Origin: CAYQOX01 sp964419335
GTDB taxonomy: Bacteria > Hinthialibacterota > Hinthialibacteria > Hinthialibacterales > Hinthialibacteraceae
Reading direction: 5' to 3'
Assembly: GCA_964419335.1 (NCBI GenBank)
Contig: CAYQOX010000008.1
Coordinates: 1 to 64,000 of the forward strand
Length of the DNA: 64,000 bases
Below the pieces are notes generated by a model. It had not been told where the DNA came from, searched no databases, and saw nothing but the letters and a program-made list of their open reading frames with translations. Of this stretch, positions 1 to 7,697 are shown in pieces (positions within the stretch are counted from its first letter, which is position 1; every line of letters begins with the position of its first letter). The translations under genes were made by a program, and so were the position numbers.

Positions 1-14
1 AATAGGCTACCGGA

Positions 15-49
15 TACAAAAAAGGCGTGAGGCCAAATCAGAACCTCAC
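15..49 (-). terminator. Possible intrinsic terminator of the M48 peptidase gene
   Basis: On the minus strand a 6-bp stem (GTGAGG/CCTCAC, plus-strand arms 27-32 and 44-49) with an 11-nt loop is followed, after three bases, by a run of six T. It lies about 30 nt past the stop codon of the M48 gene. The stem is short, so confidence is moderate. Confidence 0.5.
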
Positions 50-80
50 ATCTCTTAATTCTTAATGGGAAAGTTTTGTT

Positions 81-893
81 TCACGCTTTTTCTTCGGGAT
101 TGTAGTATTGCATGGCTTCCGGAATATATTGGGTTTTTAGATTCTGGATTCGAGTTTGAGGCGCGGGGTGGGTAGAAAGTAATTCCAAGGGCTGTTGACC
201 GCTTGCCTCGTTCATCCGTTGCCAGAAAGGAACCGATTCACGTGGATCGTATCCCGCCATGGCGGTAAGGATGAGGCCAATCCGGTCGGCTTCGTTTTCA
301 TGTAAACGGCTATAAGGCAACATCACTCCGACTTGGCTGCCAATCCCATAAACAGAACCGAAGATTTGTTGGGTCTTCTCAGGTTGATTTTTTAGGGCGG
401 CTGAAAGAGCACTCTCACCAAGTTGAACCACCATTTGTTGACTCATGCGTTCATTCCCGTGATGGGCGATGGCGTGGGCAATTTCATGCCCCAGAACCAC
501 CGCGAGACCGTCATCATTTTTTGTATAAGGTAGAATGCCGGTGTAGACCGCAATTTTTCCCCCGGGAAGACACCAAGCGTTTGCGGTCTCGTCATCTTTG
601 ATTACGACAAATTTCCAATCGTACTCGCTGATATCATAATTATTGTCTTTTAAATACTTTTCTGTTGCATCCACGAGATCTTGAGCGACTTTCTCAATCG
701 GTCCTACGATTTCTGGGTCTTCAACCAATTCTTGATCTTTTTGAAGTTCCTCATAAGTATCTAAACTTAGCTGGGCCAGTTGTGTGTTGGGGATAAAGGA
801 TAATTGTCTACGTTGGGTAAAAGGGGTTGTTGCGCAAGCCACGAGAAAAGCGGCTATCGTACCTAGGATTAAGCCTCGGCAAATTATGTTCAT
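81..893 (-). CDS. M48 family metallopeptidase lipoprotein
   Basis: This is a zinc endopeptidase of the M48 family (BepA/LoiP/YcaL-like), which in other Gram-negatives degrades or assembles outer-membrane proteins. The 270-residue product starts with a lipoprotein signal peptide (LVAC, lipidated Cys20), so it should be anchored to a membrane on the periplasmic side. The zinc site is visible as HEIAH at residues 136-140, with the third ligand Glu201 in an ENEADRIG motif. The family's STHP motif is at about 240-243. The start is supported by GAGGG seven bases upstream of the ATG. It appears to be a single-gene unit with a terminator-like hairpin downstream. Its role in envelope quality control is inferred from the family. 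Confidence 0.93.
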   Translation of the reverse strand: MNIICRGLILGTIAAFLVACATTPFTQRRQLSFIPNTQLAQLSLDTYEELQKDQELVEDPEIVGPIEKVAQDLVDATEKYLKDNNYDISEYDWKFVVIKDDETANAWCLPGGKIAVYTGILPYTKNDDGLAVVLGHEIAHAIAHHGNERMSQQMVVQLGESALSAALKNQPEKTQQIFGSVYGIGSQVGVMLPYSRLHENEADRIGLILTAMAGYDPRESVPFWQRMNEASGQQPLELLSTHPAPQTRIQNLKTQYIPEAMQYYNPEEKA

Positions 894-974
894 GAATGTA
901 CCCTCGAGTATTGATGATAAGAATCGGTTAAATTTGATGATAGTATTCTACTCAATTCTAGTCTCAGCAAGAAG

Positions 975-1250
975 TTATTTGTTGAATCCACACCATCGGA
1001 CCGCGATATACGGAATCAAGAAGAACATAAAGATTAGTATCTTTAGAAACATCATGCCCGCATAGTGAAGGATGTTGAAACTCTCTTCTTGTATGGGGAT
1101 AAAATAAGAATGGATGGAATAAATCCATTGATTTGCTGTGAGAAAGAGCAAGAACCAGAGGAGCAAGAACAGAAAGCCCAGGATGGTGCAACATAATAGA
1201 ACTTTTGAAAGATGAACCCATAACTCGTTTTCTTCTTGGTTTTGGTTCAT
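975..1250 (-). CDS. Small two-helix membrane protein, unknown
   Basis: I do not recognise this 91-residue product. It has two strongly hydrophobic stretches (about residues 16-40 and 63-85) separated by a polar loop, and a short acidic N-terminus. It would be an inner-membrane protein. The ribosome-binding site is weak (a purine-rich GAGAGAAG about ten bases before the ATG). It lies between the M48 peptidase gene and the NO cassette on the same strand. Overlapping frames on both strands look like shadows because they lack this hydrophobic periodicity. That it is a real gene is moderately likely. Confidence 0.5.
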   Translation of the reverse strand: MNQNQEENELWVHLSKVLLCCTILGFLFLLLWFLLFLTANQWIYSIHSYFIPIQEESFNILHYAGMMFLKILIFMFFLIPYIAVRWCGFNK

Positions 1251-1310
1251 GATAGAGGACTTCTCTCTCTTATTATATATAGATCAATTTTATCACTTCA
1301 CTCAATCTCG

Positions 1311-1330
1311 CAGGGGGCAAATGCCCCCCC
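1311..1330. repeat. G/C-tract hairpin, copy 1
   Basis: A near-perfect inverted repeat: GGGGGCA, a two-base centre, then TGCCCCC. It lies about 115 nt past the 3' end of the reductase gene on the minus strand. A very similar element lies at 3397-3416, so the two bracket the NO cassette. Neither has a T-tract immediately after it, so it may be a terminator lacking a U-run or a small repeat. Confidence 0.5.
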
Positions 1331-1442
1331 ATGTAAAAAAAGAATTTATTATTTTGATTGTCCTCAATATTATTCTCTTTAATCACTTTCATCATGACAT
1401 AGAGCCGTTAAGAAGTCAATTGGATTTTTCTCATCATCCATA

Positions 1443-2420
1443 TTAGATTTCACAGGTTTGCGCTGGAGTGAAAAAGAAAGAATCTACATAAATGTTTTTT
1501 GGAGAGGCTCCTTGGAGGAAAGTTTTTGTACGAAGCTCTTTAACGATTTCTGGGTTGCCGCATAGGTAAATCGACCATCCATTGAATGAGGAAGAAACAT
1601 TCAGTACTTGCTCGGTTAAATGACCAACAACACCTCCCTCGACGGATTCTCCTTGAAGAACACATGGCGTATAAAAGAAATTGGCATGGGAGACCGCTAA
1701 TCGTCTTAGATCATCGACAAAATATAACTGTTCTTTTTGCACTGCACCGTGAAGAAGATAGATCGGTCCCGTGTGGCCTTGCCGCAATGCATCTTGAGCA
1801 ATTCCAAATAAAGGAGCGAGGCCTGTACCGGTTCCGGCTAAGAGGATGGGTTGTTGAAGGTTTTGTTGGAGATAAAAACAACTTCCTGAAGGACCTTGGA
1901 TTTGTATTTCCTCCCTTGGCTTGGCTTCATAAAAGAGCCAATGGCTCATTTGACCTTCAGGCACGAGCAGGACATGTATTTCTAGGTGCGTATCACGTTC
2001 GGGAACACTGGCCAGCGAATAAGGGCGAAGTAACCCGTCTTTCCGTATCAGGTGAACGAATTGACCTGGTTTGTAAGGAAATGGTTCTTTCAGGCGTATC
2101 TTGATTTTCATCACCCGGGAATTTAAGGGGGTTTTCTCTTCGATGACGGCGTGTACTCGGTGTCCCGTATCCTTGATGGTCAAATTTTCTTGTGGCTGGC
2201 TTTGGCATGCAAGAAAATAACCTTGATCGACTTGAGTGTTCTTTAGTCCCTGTTGAGCCTCAGGACCGGGATCGCCTTCCTCGGCTTGCAAAAGGCAAGA
2301 TTGGCATACACCGTTCCGGCAAGCGTTGGGGATAGAGAATCCGTTCTTCAATAAAACCTCGAGTACGGTTTCACCCTCGTGGAGAGGATAGGCATTTTCT
2401 TTGTATGTTAATGTGATCAT
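1443..2420 (-). CDS. Ferredoxin-FAD/NAD(P)H reductase, probable haemoglobin reductase
   Basis: This is an electron-transfer protein of the phenol-hydroxylase-reductase/Hcr class. It has an N-terminal plant-type [2Fe-2S] domain (Cys34, Cys39, Cys42, Cys72), then an FAD domain with RPYS at 132-135, then an NAD(P) domain with GTGTGLAP at 196-203 and a CGNPE motif at about 287. It would pass electrons from NAD(P)H through FAD to the iron-sulfur centre and on to a partner. The partner is likely the haemoglobin encoded just upstream, replacing the reductase half of a flavohaemoglobin (inference). I chose the ATG at 2420, preceded by TTGGAG at a good distance, over an in-frame TTG at 2435 that lies in this ribosome-binding site. 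It is the last gene of the nsrR-globin-reductase run. Confidence 0.9.
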   Translation of the reverse strand: MITLTYKENAYPLHEGETVLEVLLKNGFSIPNACRNGVCQSCLLQAEEGDPGPEAQQGLKNTQVDQGYFLACQSQPQENLTIKDTGHRVHAVIEEKTPLNSRVMKIKIRLKEPFPYKPGQFVHLIRKDGLLRPYSLASVPERDTHLEIHVLLVPEGQMSHWLFYEAKPREEIQIQGPSGSCFYLQQNLQQPILLAGTGTGLAPLFGIAQDALRQGHTGPIYLLHGAVQKEQLYFVDDLRRLAVSHANFFYTPCVLQGESVEGGVVGHLTEQVLNVSSSFNGWSIYLCGNPEIVKELRTKTFLQGASPKNIYVDSFFFTPAQTCEI

Positions 2421-2471
2421 CGTTTTATGCTCCAATGAATAGAAGGTGAGAGTTGTAAGAATTGGTTGCGA

Positions 2472-2837
2472 TTATCGATTCAAGACATCATCACGAGCGC
2501 TTTCAGCGATTTTAGCAACTTCTTGAATATTGGATTCTTCTACATTTAATTCACGGAGGCTTTCGGCAAGGTGTTCGATAATAATATCGACATGCTCCTC
2601 TCCCAGTCCTCTTTCCAGCAAATGCGCATGGCCTCTTCGCAAATCTTGACCGCTGTATTCGTTAGGACCGCCGAAGGCCATGGTAAGGAAGGCTTTTTGT
2701 TTGGCAATTTGTTGATCCATATCAACATCATCAAAAAAATGACGTACCCGCTCATCGGACAAAATTTTACGATAAAACACTTCAACTGCTTGATCCACGG
2801 CTTGTTTTCCACCGATTTGTTCATAGAGGTTAGGCAT
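2472..2837 (-). CDS. Truncated haemoglobin, group I (TrHbN type)
   Basis: This 121-residue protein is a two-over-two globin. A Tyr at about 22 (FYRKIL) fits the distal B10 position. His70 in the RRGHAHL motif fits the proximal haem ligand, followed by the usual GLGEEHVD segment. Group I globins of this type oxidise nitric oxide to nitrate when supplied with electrons. Here the gene sits between an NsrR-type NO sensor and an NAD(P)H reductase, with an NsrR-like operator and a sigma70-like promoter directly upstream. NO dioxygenase is therefore the best guess. AAGGAG lies 13 bases before the ATG, a slightly long spacing. Confidence 0.93.
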   Translation of the reverse strand: MPNLYEQIGGKQAVDQAVEVFYRKILSDERVRHFFDDVDMDQQIAKQKAFLTMAFGGPNEYSGQDLRRGHAHLLERGLGEEHVDIIIEHLAESLRELNVEESNIQEVAKIAESARDDVLNR

Positions 2838-2864
2838 AATAATTTCGTTTCTCCTTTGGGGTTA

Positions 2865-2887
2865 AAGTTGTATTTCAGACACATCTT
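2865..2887 (-). promoter_or_regulatory. NsrR-type operator upstream of the globin gene
   Basis: A 23-bp imperfect palindrome reads AAGTTGTATTT, one central C, then AGACACATCTT. The two 11-bp arms match at 8 of 11 positions. It closely resembles the known NsrR consensus (two AAnATGCATTT-like halves with a 1-bp centre). It overlaps the -10 element of the predicted globin promoter, as expected for repression relieved by NO. Confidence 0.7.
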
Positions 2888-2911
2888 CAGAGGAAAATGA
2901 AAATCCGTCAA
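2883..2911 (-). promoter_or_regulatory. Sigma70-like promoter for globin and reductase
   Basis: On the minus strand a TTGACG -35 element (2906-2911) and a GAAGAT -10 element (2883-2888) are separated by exactly 17 bases. The -35 is near consensus and the -10 is weak. The NsrR-like operator overlaps the -10. Confidence 0.5.
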
Positions 2912-2927
2912 TGTTAAACGTTGAGAT

Positions 2928-3371
2928 TTATGATGGGGATGATGTCCGTGGATTTATGGATTGGATATGATCTTGCTGAATGAGATCGCTTAAAGTGTAT
3001 TGATCCAAGACTTGGAGGAAGGAGTCCATGGCTTCGTGGAAAATTTCTTTAAGATGGCAAATTGGAGTGACTTGGCATTGATTTTTTTCATGGTTAAAGC
3101 ATTCGACGATATGAAAATGCGGTTCCATATTACGAACGACCTCCCCAATACAAAGTTCTTGGGGATTCGCAGAAAGTTGGATTCCACCTCCCTGGCCACG
3201 CGTGGTTTTAATATATCCTAATTGACTCATGTGATGAACAATTTTAACTAAATGATCTTTCGAAATGTTGTAAAAATCAGATATTTCTTGGATAGAGACT
3301 CTCTGGTTTGGATGTAAAACGAGATAAAGCAGTACACGCAATGAATAATCGGTGTAATTAGTGAGATGCAT
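2928..3371 (-). CDS. nsrR: Rrf2-family nitric-oxide-sensing repressor NsrR
   Basis: This 147-residue winged-helix regulator follows E. coli NsrR along its whole length as I recall it, from the N-terminal LTNYTDYSLR start through the GYIKTTRGQGGGI wing to the Cys cluster. The iron-sulfur cysteines are Cys91, Cys99 and Cys105, with VTPICHLK around the last. Its cluster reacts with NO, which releases the repressor from DNA. It is the first gene of the NO cassette, and the gap to the globin gene holds a matching operator. The start ATG has only a weak AGGG upstream. A perfect 13-bp palindrome at 3448-3460 further upstream could serve autoregulation. Confidence 0.93.
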   Translation of the reverse strand: MHLTNYTDYSLRVLLYLVLHPNQRVSIQEISDFYNISKDHLVKIVHHMSQLGYIKTTRGQGGGIQLSANPQELCIGEVVRNMEPHFHIVECFNHEKNQCQVTPICHLKEIFHEAMDSFLQVLDQYTLSDLIQQDHIQSINPRTSSPS

Positions 3372-3396
3372 GTTTCTATGACCCTGAAAACAGAGT

Positions 3397-3416
3397 GGGG
3401 GGCTTATGCCCCCCCC
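3397..3416. repeat. G/C-tract hairpin, copy 2
   Basis: An inverted repeat of GGGGGGC, TTAT, GCCCCCC, with two further C. It lies 64 nt past the sugar kinase stop codon and in the leader of nsrR. On the minus strand both copies read as a run of seven or eight G, CAT, two bases, GC, then a shorter C run. It could terminate the kinase operon or be a small repeat related to 1311-1330. Confidence 0.5.
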
Positions 3417-3447
3417 GATATTATTCTAATTCATGGAGAAAGGTTCT

Positions 3448-3460
3448 TATGCTAAGCATA
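3448..3460. promoter_or_regulatory. 13-bp palindrome upstream of nsrR
   Basis: TATGCT, a central A, then AGCATA is a perfect inverted repeat in the gap between the sugar kinase and nsrR genes. It lies about 77 nt upstream of the nsrR start. It could be an operator, but it does not closely match the NsrR consensus. Confidence 0.3.
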
Positions 3461-3479
3461 TATTTTACTTTTAAACGTA

Positions 3480-4985
3480 TTACATGCGATGGAAGAGATC
3501 CTTAAGGCGAGGGTAGATTTCCTTGTACCATTCCAGGCGTTCTTCGTAGAGTTTTACGTGTTCGGGATTGGGTTCGAAGCGTTTTTCAGTGCGTGCGATC
3601 TGGTTGGCTGCTTCTTTGACAGAGGAATACACTCCTGTTGCCGAGCCTGCGAGAATAGCGCAGCCCAGGCATCCCGCTTCCGAGACGGCGGGGACTTCTA
3701 TGGGAATATTCATAATGTCGGTCTTGATTTGCATCCAATAATTGGATTTCGCTCCACCCCCAGTAGCGCGCAGGACATTGATGGTTCCCCCGGCTTCTTT
3801 AAGTAATTCGACACACATGCGCATTTCATAGGTTAATCCTTCGAGGATGGAACGGGTGATTTCGGGCTTCGTGGTTCCCAGGGTTAAGCCAAGGATTGCC
3901 CCTTTAGATTTCGTGTCGAAATGGGGAACTCCCGTGGTAGTGAAGTGAGGGAGGACCAAGAGGTTGGTAGGGTGATCGGCGCCCTCCTCGCATAAGAGAT
4001 CGTAGACATCTTTGCCGCTTTCTTCTGCGCGGCGAAGTTCATCTTGCCCCAAGACATCGCGGTACCATTTAAAGAGCGAGGCACCGGTGAAATTATAGAC
4101 GAGTGCGATATAAAAACCAGGACATGCATGGTGATAGCAGCAAATGTTGTTCTTGAGCATGGTATCGTTGAGGAGGAGTTCCGTATACGCGGGGCCAATG
4201 CATTCGACGGTCCCGATCCCATAGGAGGCTACATTGGCTTCGGTCACTCCCGCGCCCAGGGTTTGACAGGGTTGATCGTGTCCTCCGGTTACGACTTGCA
4301 CTCCGTGGGGAAGGCCGATTTCATCCGCGATGGAGTTGGGTATGGTTCCTAGGAGTGTGCCAGAGGGGTTGAGGGATGGCATTTGCGAACGTTCCAGACC
4401 GGCGAACTCCAGGAATCCATCACACCAGTCTGCCTTGTTGACGTCGAAAAGCATGGTACGCCCGGCAAGCGAGTAGTCGGTAGTAGGTTCCATGCCTAAT
4501 TTGAACATAATGAGATCTTCAAAACCAAGAAGAGATTTGGCCTTTTGTAGGACTTCGGGTTTGTTGTCCTTCATCCATTGCATTTTTAGGGCAGTGAAGG
4601 GAGCCGCTAAAGGTTGCCCGGTGATTTGGAAGATTTTTTTTGTTCCAAACTTTTCTTCCCATCGAGGAACGTAGCTGTCAGTACGCGTGTCGAAGCTGAC
4701 CAAGGCGTTATGAATGATTTTTCCATTTTCATCAATGGGAGAAACCGCCTCTCCCTGACAGGTAACCGCCAAGGCGCTGATGGGATCGTGTTTGGTTTTA
4801 GAGGCGATCTCGCCGATACATTCTTTCACGTCGTGCCAAACTTCATTCCCGTCTAATTCAGCCCACCCCGGCTGGGGAGAATGGAGAGAATATTCACGAT
4901 AGGCGGAAGCGAGAATATGGCCTTCATGATCAAATGCGACTGCTTTACAACCCGTTGTTCCTACATCAATGCCTAACAAACTCAT
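3480..4985 (-). CDS. FGGY-family carbohydrate kinase (xylulokinase-like)
   Basis: This is a 501-residue ATP-dependent sugar kinase of the FGGY family, which phosphorylates pentuloses, hexuloses or polyols. The N-terminal phosphate-binding motif is GIDVGTTGCKA (5-15). The catalytic Asp237 lies in GGHDQ. The C-terminal ATP-binding stretch is ATGGGAKSNYW at about 406. Length is normal for the family. Sequence alone does not choose among xylulose, fuculose, rhamnulose or gluconate. It lies 36 nt downstream of a sodium/solute symporter gene on the same strand, so import followed by phosphorylation is a sensible reading. The start has GGAGG seven bases upstream. Confidence 0.9.
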   Translation of the reverse strand: MSLLGIDVGTTGCKAVAFDHEGHILASAYREYSLHSPQPGWAELDGNEVWHDVKECIGEIASKTKHDPISALAVTCQGEAVSPIDENGKIIHNALVSFDTRTDSYVPRWEEKFGTKKIFQITGQPLAAPFTALKMQWMKDNKPEVLQKAKSLLGFEDLIMFKLGMEPTTDYSLAGRTMLFDVNKADWCDGFLEFAGLERSQMPSLNPSGTLLGTIPNSIADEIGLPHGVQVVTGGHDQPCQTLGAGVTEANVASYGIGTVECIGPAYTELLLNDTMLKNNICCYHHACPGFYIALVYNFTGASLFKWYRDVLGQDELRRAEESGKDVYDLLCEEGADHPTNLLVLPHFTTTGVPHFDTKSKGAILGLTLGTTKPEITRSILEGLTYEMRMCVELLKEAGGTINVLRATGGGAKSNYWMQIKTDIMNIPIEVPAVSEAGCLGCAILAGSATGVYSSVKEAANQIARTEKRFEPNPEHVKLYEERLEWYKEIYPRLKDLFHRM

Positions 4986-5021
4986 TCTTTTTCCTCCAAT
5001 TGGTGTCTACTCTTCGTCATT

Positions 5022-6791
5022 TTATTCACGCCAGCGAATCTTAGGAAGCAGTTTGAGAACCCCGGTGGCCGAGGCAACAACAATAATGGCACATAGCATT
5101 CCCATGAAAATTCTACCATAAAGGATATATCCTGTGGCGAATAGGGCTCCGTAAACCGTTATACATCCTAAAACAACACAAAGTATCGATTCGGTCAGGT
5201 TTTCGGTATCGGGTTCTTCACCGCGTTTTACAACCGACCATCCAGGACCGATGGGATGAATTTTATCATAGAAGGACTGCAAAACCCGTAAATCTGTCGC
5301 GGGGGTTAAGAATGTGACGAGCAGCCATGCGATCGTGGTGATACAAACGATAATTAAGAATTGCTGCCATTCCAGCAACGGTTGGAATTGGAATACTTTT
5401 TCATGAATGAACGCGAAATAACATGCCGTACAGAAAGAAACGATCATGGCGGAAATTTCTGTCCAAGCGTTAATTCTCCACCAAAACCAACGGAGGAGAA
5501 AGATTAAACCGGTTCCCGCACCAATTTTCAGCAGAATGCTAAATGCTTCTAAAGCGTTGGACAAGAGAAATGAAAGTAAACAGGCTAAGACCATCAAGGA
5601 GAACGTCACGAGGCGGGCAACGGTTACGTAATGGCGGGGGCTGCCGTCCTTTTTTATGAATCGTTTATAAAAATCATCGACAATATAAGAGGCTCCCCAG
5701 TTGAGGTGGGTACTGATGGTGGACATATAGGCTGCGGCGAGTGAAGCCAGCGCCAATCCTAAGAAGCCGGAAGGGAGAAAGGTTAACATGGCAGGATAGG
5801 CGAGATCATCGCCGAGCAGGTCTGGATTCATAGAAGGGAAACGTTCCTGGATATCCTTGAGTTCAGGAAAAACCAGAAGTGAACAAAGAGCGACGAGGAT
5901 CCATGGCCAGGGACGGATGGCATAATGGGCGATATTAAACCAGAGGGTCGCCAGCAGTGAGTTCTTTTCATCTTTGGAAGCGAGCATACGTTGGGCAACA
6001 TATCCTCCGCCGCCGGGCTCGGCGCCGGGATACCACACGCTCCACCATTGCACCGTCAGAGGGATAATAAAAACATAGATGGCTGTGCTCCAGTCACTGA
6101 AATCGGGGAGAAAATTCATACGTTCGATGATCTCGGTGTTTTGGAATAAGCCGGAAAGGCCGCCGACGCTTTCGTGATTGAGGGAATAGTAGGCTGCGGC
6201 AATGGAGCCGACCATGGCCATGACGAATAAGAGAATGTCGGTAATGACTACGCCCCATAAGCCTGAAGTGCATGAGTAGATGACGGTTATGATCCCGCAA
6301 ATCAGAACGGTGACGTATTTATCAGTGCCTAAAAGTATTCCGGCGATTTTGATAGCGGCCAGAGTTACCGAGGCCATGACGATCACGTTGAAGATAATAC
6401 CCAGATAGAGAGCTCGGAACCCACGCAGAAAGGCGGCTTCTTTACCGGAATAACGCATTTCGTAAAAACCGATATCGGTGAGAGCTTTAGAACGACGCCA
6501 CAATTTGGCGTAGAAAAACACGGTTACCATCCCGGTGATGAGAAACGCCCACCAAAGCCAATTGCCGCTAACTCCATGCTTGCGGACAATATCGGTCACC
6601 AGGTTGGGAGTGTCAGCGGAAAACGTCGTGGCGACCATGGAGGTTCCGACGATCCACCAAGGGAGATTACGGCCGGAAACAAAAAATTCCTCTATCCCTT
6701 TGCTTGCCCGACGGGAATAAATGATCCCGATGGCCAAAACAAACAGGAAATAAGCTAATACAATAGACCAATCGATCAAATTTAGTTGCAT
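5022..6791 (-). CDS. Sodium/solute symporter (SSS family)
   Basis: This 589-residue polytopic inner-membrane transporter has the features of the SSS/SLC5 family. It opens with a helix around residues 7-25, then the short FFVSGRNLPWW segment and an STTFSADTP-like stretch (ATTFSADTPN) at about 54-63 that contributes to the sodium and substrate sites. More than twelve hydrophobic segments follow. A motif WYPGAEPGGGGYVAQRMLA near 250-270 is common in sugar and inositol symporters. The kinase gene directly downstream suggests a sugar or polyol substrate. A near-consensus promoter lies about 45-75 nt upstream of the start. Confidence 0.9.
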   Translation of the reverse strand: MQLNLIDWSIVLAYFLFVLAIGIIYSRRASKGIEEFFVSGRNLPWWIVGTSMVATTFSADTPNLVTDIVRKHGVSGNWLWWAFLITGMVTVFFYAKLWRRSKALTDIGFYEMRYSGKEAAFLRGFRALYLGIIFNVIVMASVTLAAIKIAGILLGTDKYVTVLICGIITVIYSCTSGLWGVVITDILLFVMAMVGSIAAAYYSLNHESVGGLSGLFQNTEIIERMNFLPDFSDWSTAIYVFIIPLTVQWWSVWYPGAEPGGGGYVAQRMLASKDEKNSLLATLWFNIAHYAIRPWPWILVALCSLLVFPELKDIQERFPSMNPDLLGDDLAYPAMLTFLPSGFLGLALASLAAAYMSTISTHLNWGASYIVDDFYKRFIKKDGSPRHYVTVARLVTFSLMVLACLLSFLLSNALEAFSILLKIGAGTGLIFLLRWFWWRINAWTEISAMIVSFCTACYFAFIHEKVFQFQPLLEWQQFLIIVCITTIAWLLVTFLTPATDLRVLQSFYDKIHPIGPGWSVVKRGEEPDTENLTESILCVVLGCITVYGALFATGYILYGRIFMGMLCAIIVVASATGVLKLLPKIRWRE

Positions 6792-6836
6792 CGAAACAGA
6801 TCCCCATTTCTAACGAACTAAAACACATTGCATGGT

Positions 6837-6865
6837 ATTATTTGGAAAGTTGGCAGGAATGTCAA
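6837..6865 (-). promoter_or_regulatory. Sigma70-like promoter of the symporter-kinase operon
   Basis: On the minus strand a perfect TTGACA -35 (6860-6865), a 17-base spacer and an AATAAT -10 (6837-6842; five of six consensus bases) precede the symporter gene. No clear operator palindrome overlaps it. Confidence 0.7.
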
Positions 6866-6880
6866 CGCGGAAGCGAAACA

Positions 6881-6918
6881 AAGAAAAACAAAAAAGGCAG
6901 TCATGAGAGACTGCCTTT
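6881..6918 (-). terminator. Intrinsic terminator of the pseudopilin gene
   Basis: A perfect 10-bp stem (arms 6893-6902 and 6909-6918, core GGCAGTC/GACTGCC) with a six-base loop is followed on the minus strand by a T-rich tail. It sits 28 nt past the stop codon of the pseudopilin gene. Confidence 0.9.
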
Positions 6919-6945
6919 GCCTCGTTAAATTGAGCGTGGAATCCT

Positions 6946-7512
6946 TTAATCTCCGACCACCACGATATCTCCATAACTAGTAAGGCCATTGCTGGGGTGA
7001 TATATATCAAATAGGTTGTTGGGTGCATGCACATAATCCGGTCCCATACTCCAAATGTAGTAGACCGTGCCGGTGTGGTGGTTGTTTTCGTTGGCAATAA
7101 TTCGTCCTTTTTGGGCCCGGTTATAGAGATTGGGATCCTGTCTTAATCGTTCAGGTGAAACCACAGGGAAAAAGTCAGCATGGTAAGAACCATGGCTCCA
7201 TTGGAGGGTGCCTTGAAGATTGCCTTTGGCCTCTTGGAAAGGATCTTTTGGAGGTTGAGAAATATAGGCAACCGGTGTGGTCATATATTTGTTTTGCCAG
7301 GGGGGATGTCCGGGTACATGCATAGGAAAAACGCCGTGGTCAAGCCGATACATGGCATAAACATCGACCCAGGAACGCATTTCCGAATGACATTTGGCGA
7401 TTTTTGCGCGAATTTGCGCGTTCAAGAAGTTAGGAACAGCAATCGCAGCGAGAATTCCTATGATGGCCACCACGATGAGCAATTCTATTAAGGTAAAACC
7501 TTTTCTTCGCAT
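6946..7512 (-). CDS. Type II secretion pseudopilin-like protein (paralogue 1)
   Basis: The 188-residue protein has a type IV prepilin leader, MRRKG, then the mature start FTLIELLIVVAIIGILA with Glu at mature position 5. The hydrophobic helix ends in a VPNFLNA motif. A prepilin peptidase would cleave after Gly5. The C-terminal domain is GspG-like in outline and ends in HPSNGLTSYGD, a motif shared with two other genes in this window. It could be a component or cargo of a type II secretion pseudopilus. The start has GGAGG six bases upstream and a strong terminator follows the gene. No gsp ATPase or secretin gene is visible nearby. Confidence 0.88.
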   Translation of the reverse strand: MRRKGFTLIELLIVVAIIGILAAIAVPNFLNAQIRAKIAKCHSEMRSWVDVYAMYRLDHGVFPMHVPGHPPWQNKYMTTPVAYISQPPKDPFQEAKGNLQGTLQWSHGSYHADFFPVVSPERLRQDPNLYNRAQKGRIIANENNHHTGTVYYIWSMGPDYVHAPNNLFDIYHPSNGLTSYGDIVVVGD

Positions 7513-7585
7513 GATCTTCCTCCAAAGACAATTTACTAGTAATAAGAAGCAATTAACCTAGGAGTATTAGACCATAGATTAAAGA

Positions 7586-7685
7586 NNNNNNNNNNNNNNN
7601 NNNNNNNNNNNNNNNNNNNNNNNNNNNNNNNNNNNNNNNNNNNNNNNNNNNNNNNNNNNNNNNNNNNNNNNNNNNNNNNNNNNNN
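7586..7685. other. Scaffold gap (100 N)
   Basis: Exactly one hundred N bases separate the leader region of the pseudopilin gene from the 3' end of the HtrA-like gene. A round 100 usually means a gap of unknown true length, so genes may be missing here. Confidence 0.99.
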
Positions 7686-7697
7686 GATGTGGGGGAT

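Noticed and set aside
1249..1446. A 65-codon plus-strand frame between the small membrane gene and the reductase gene
   Set aside because: It runs through the G/C hairpin, has no good ribosome-binding site, and its composition looks non-coding.
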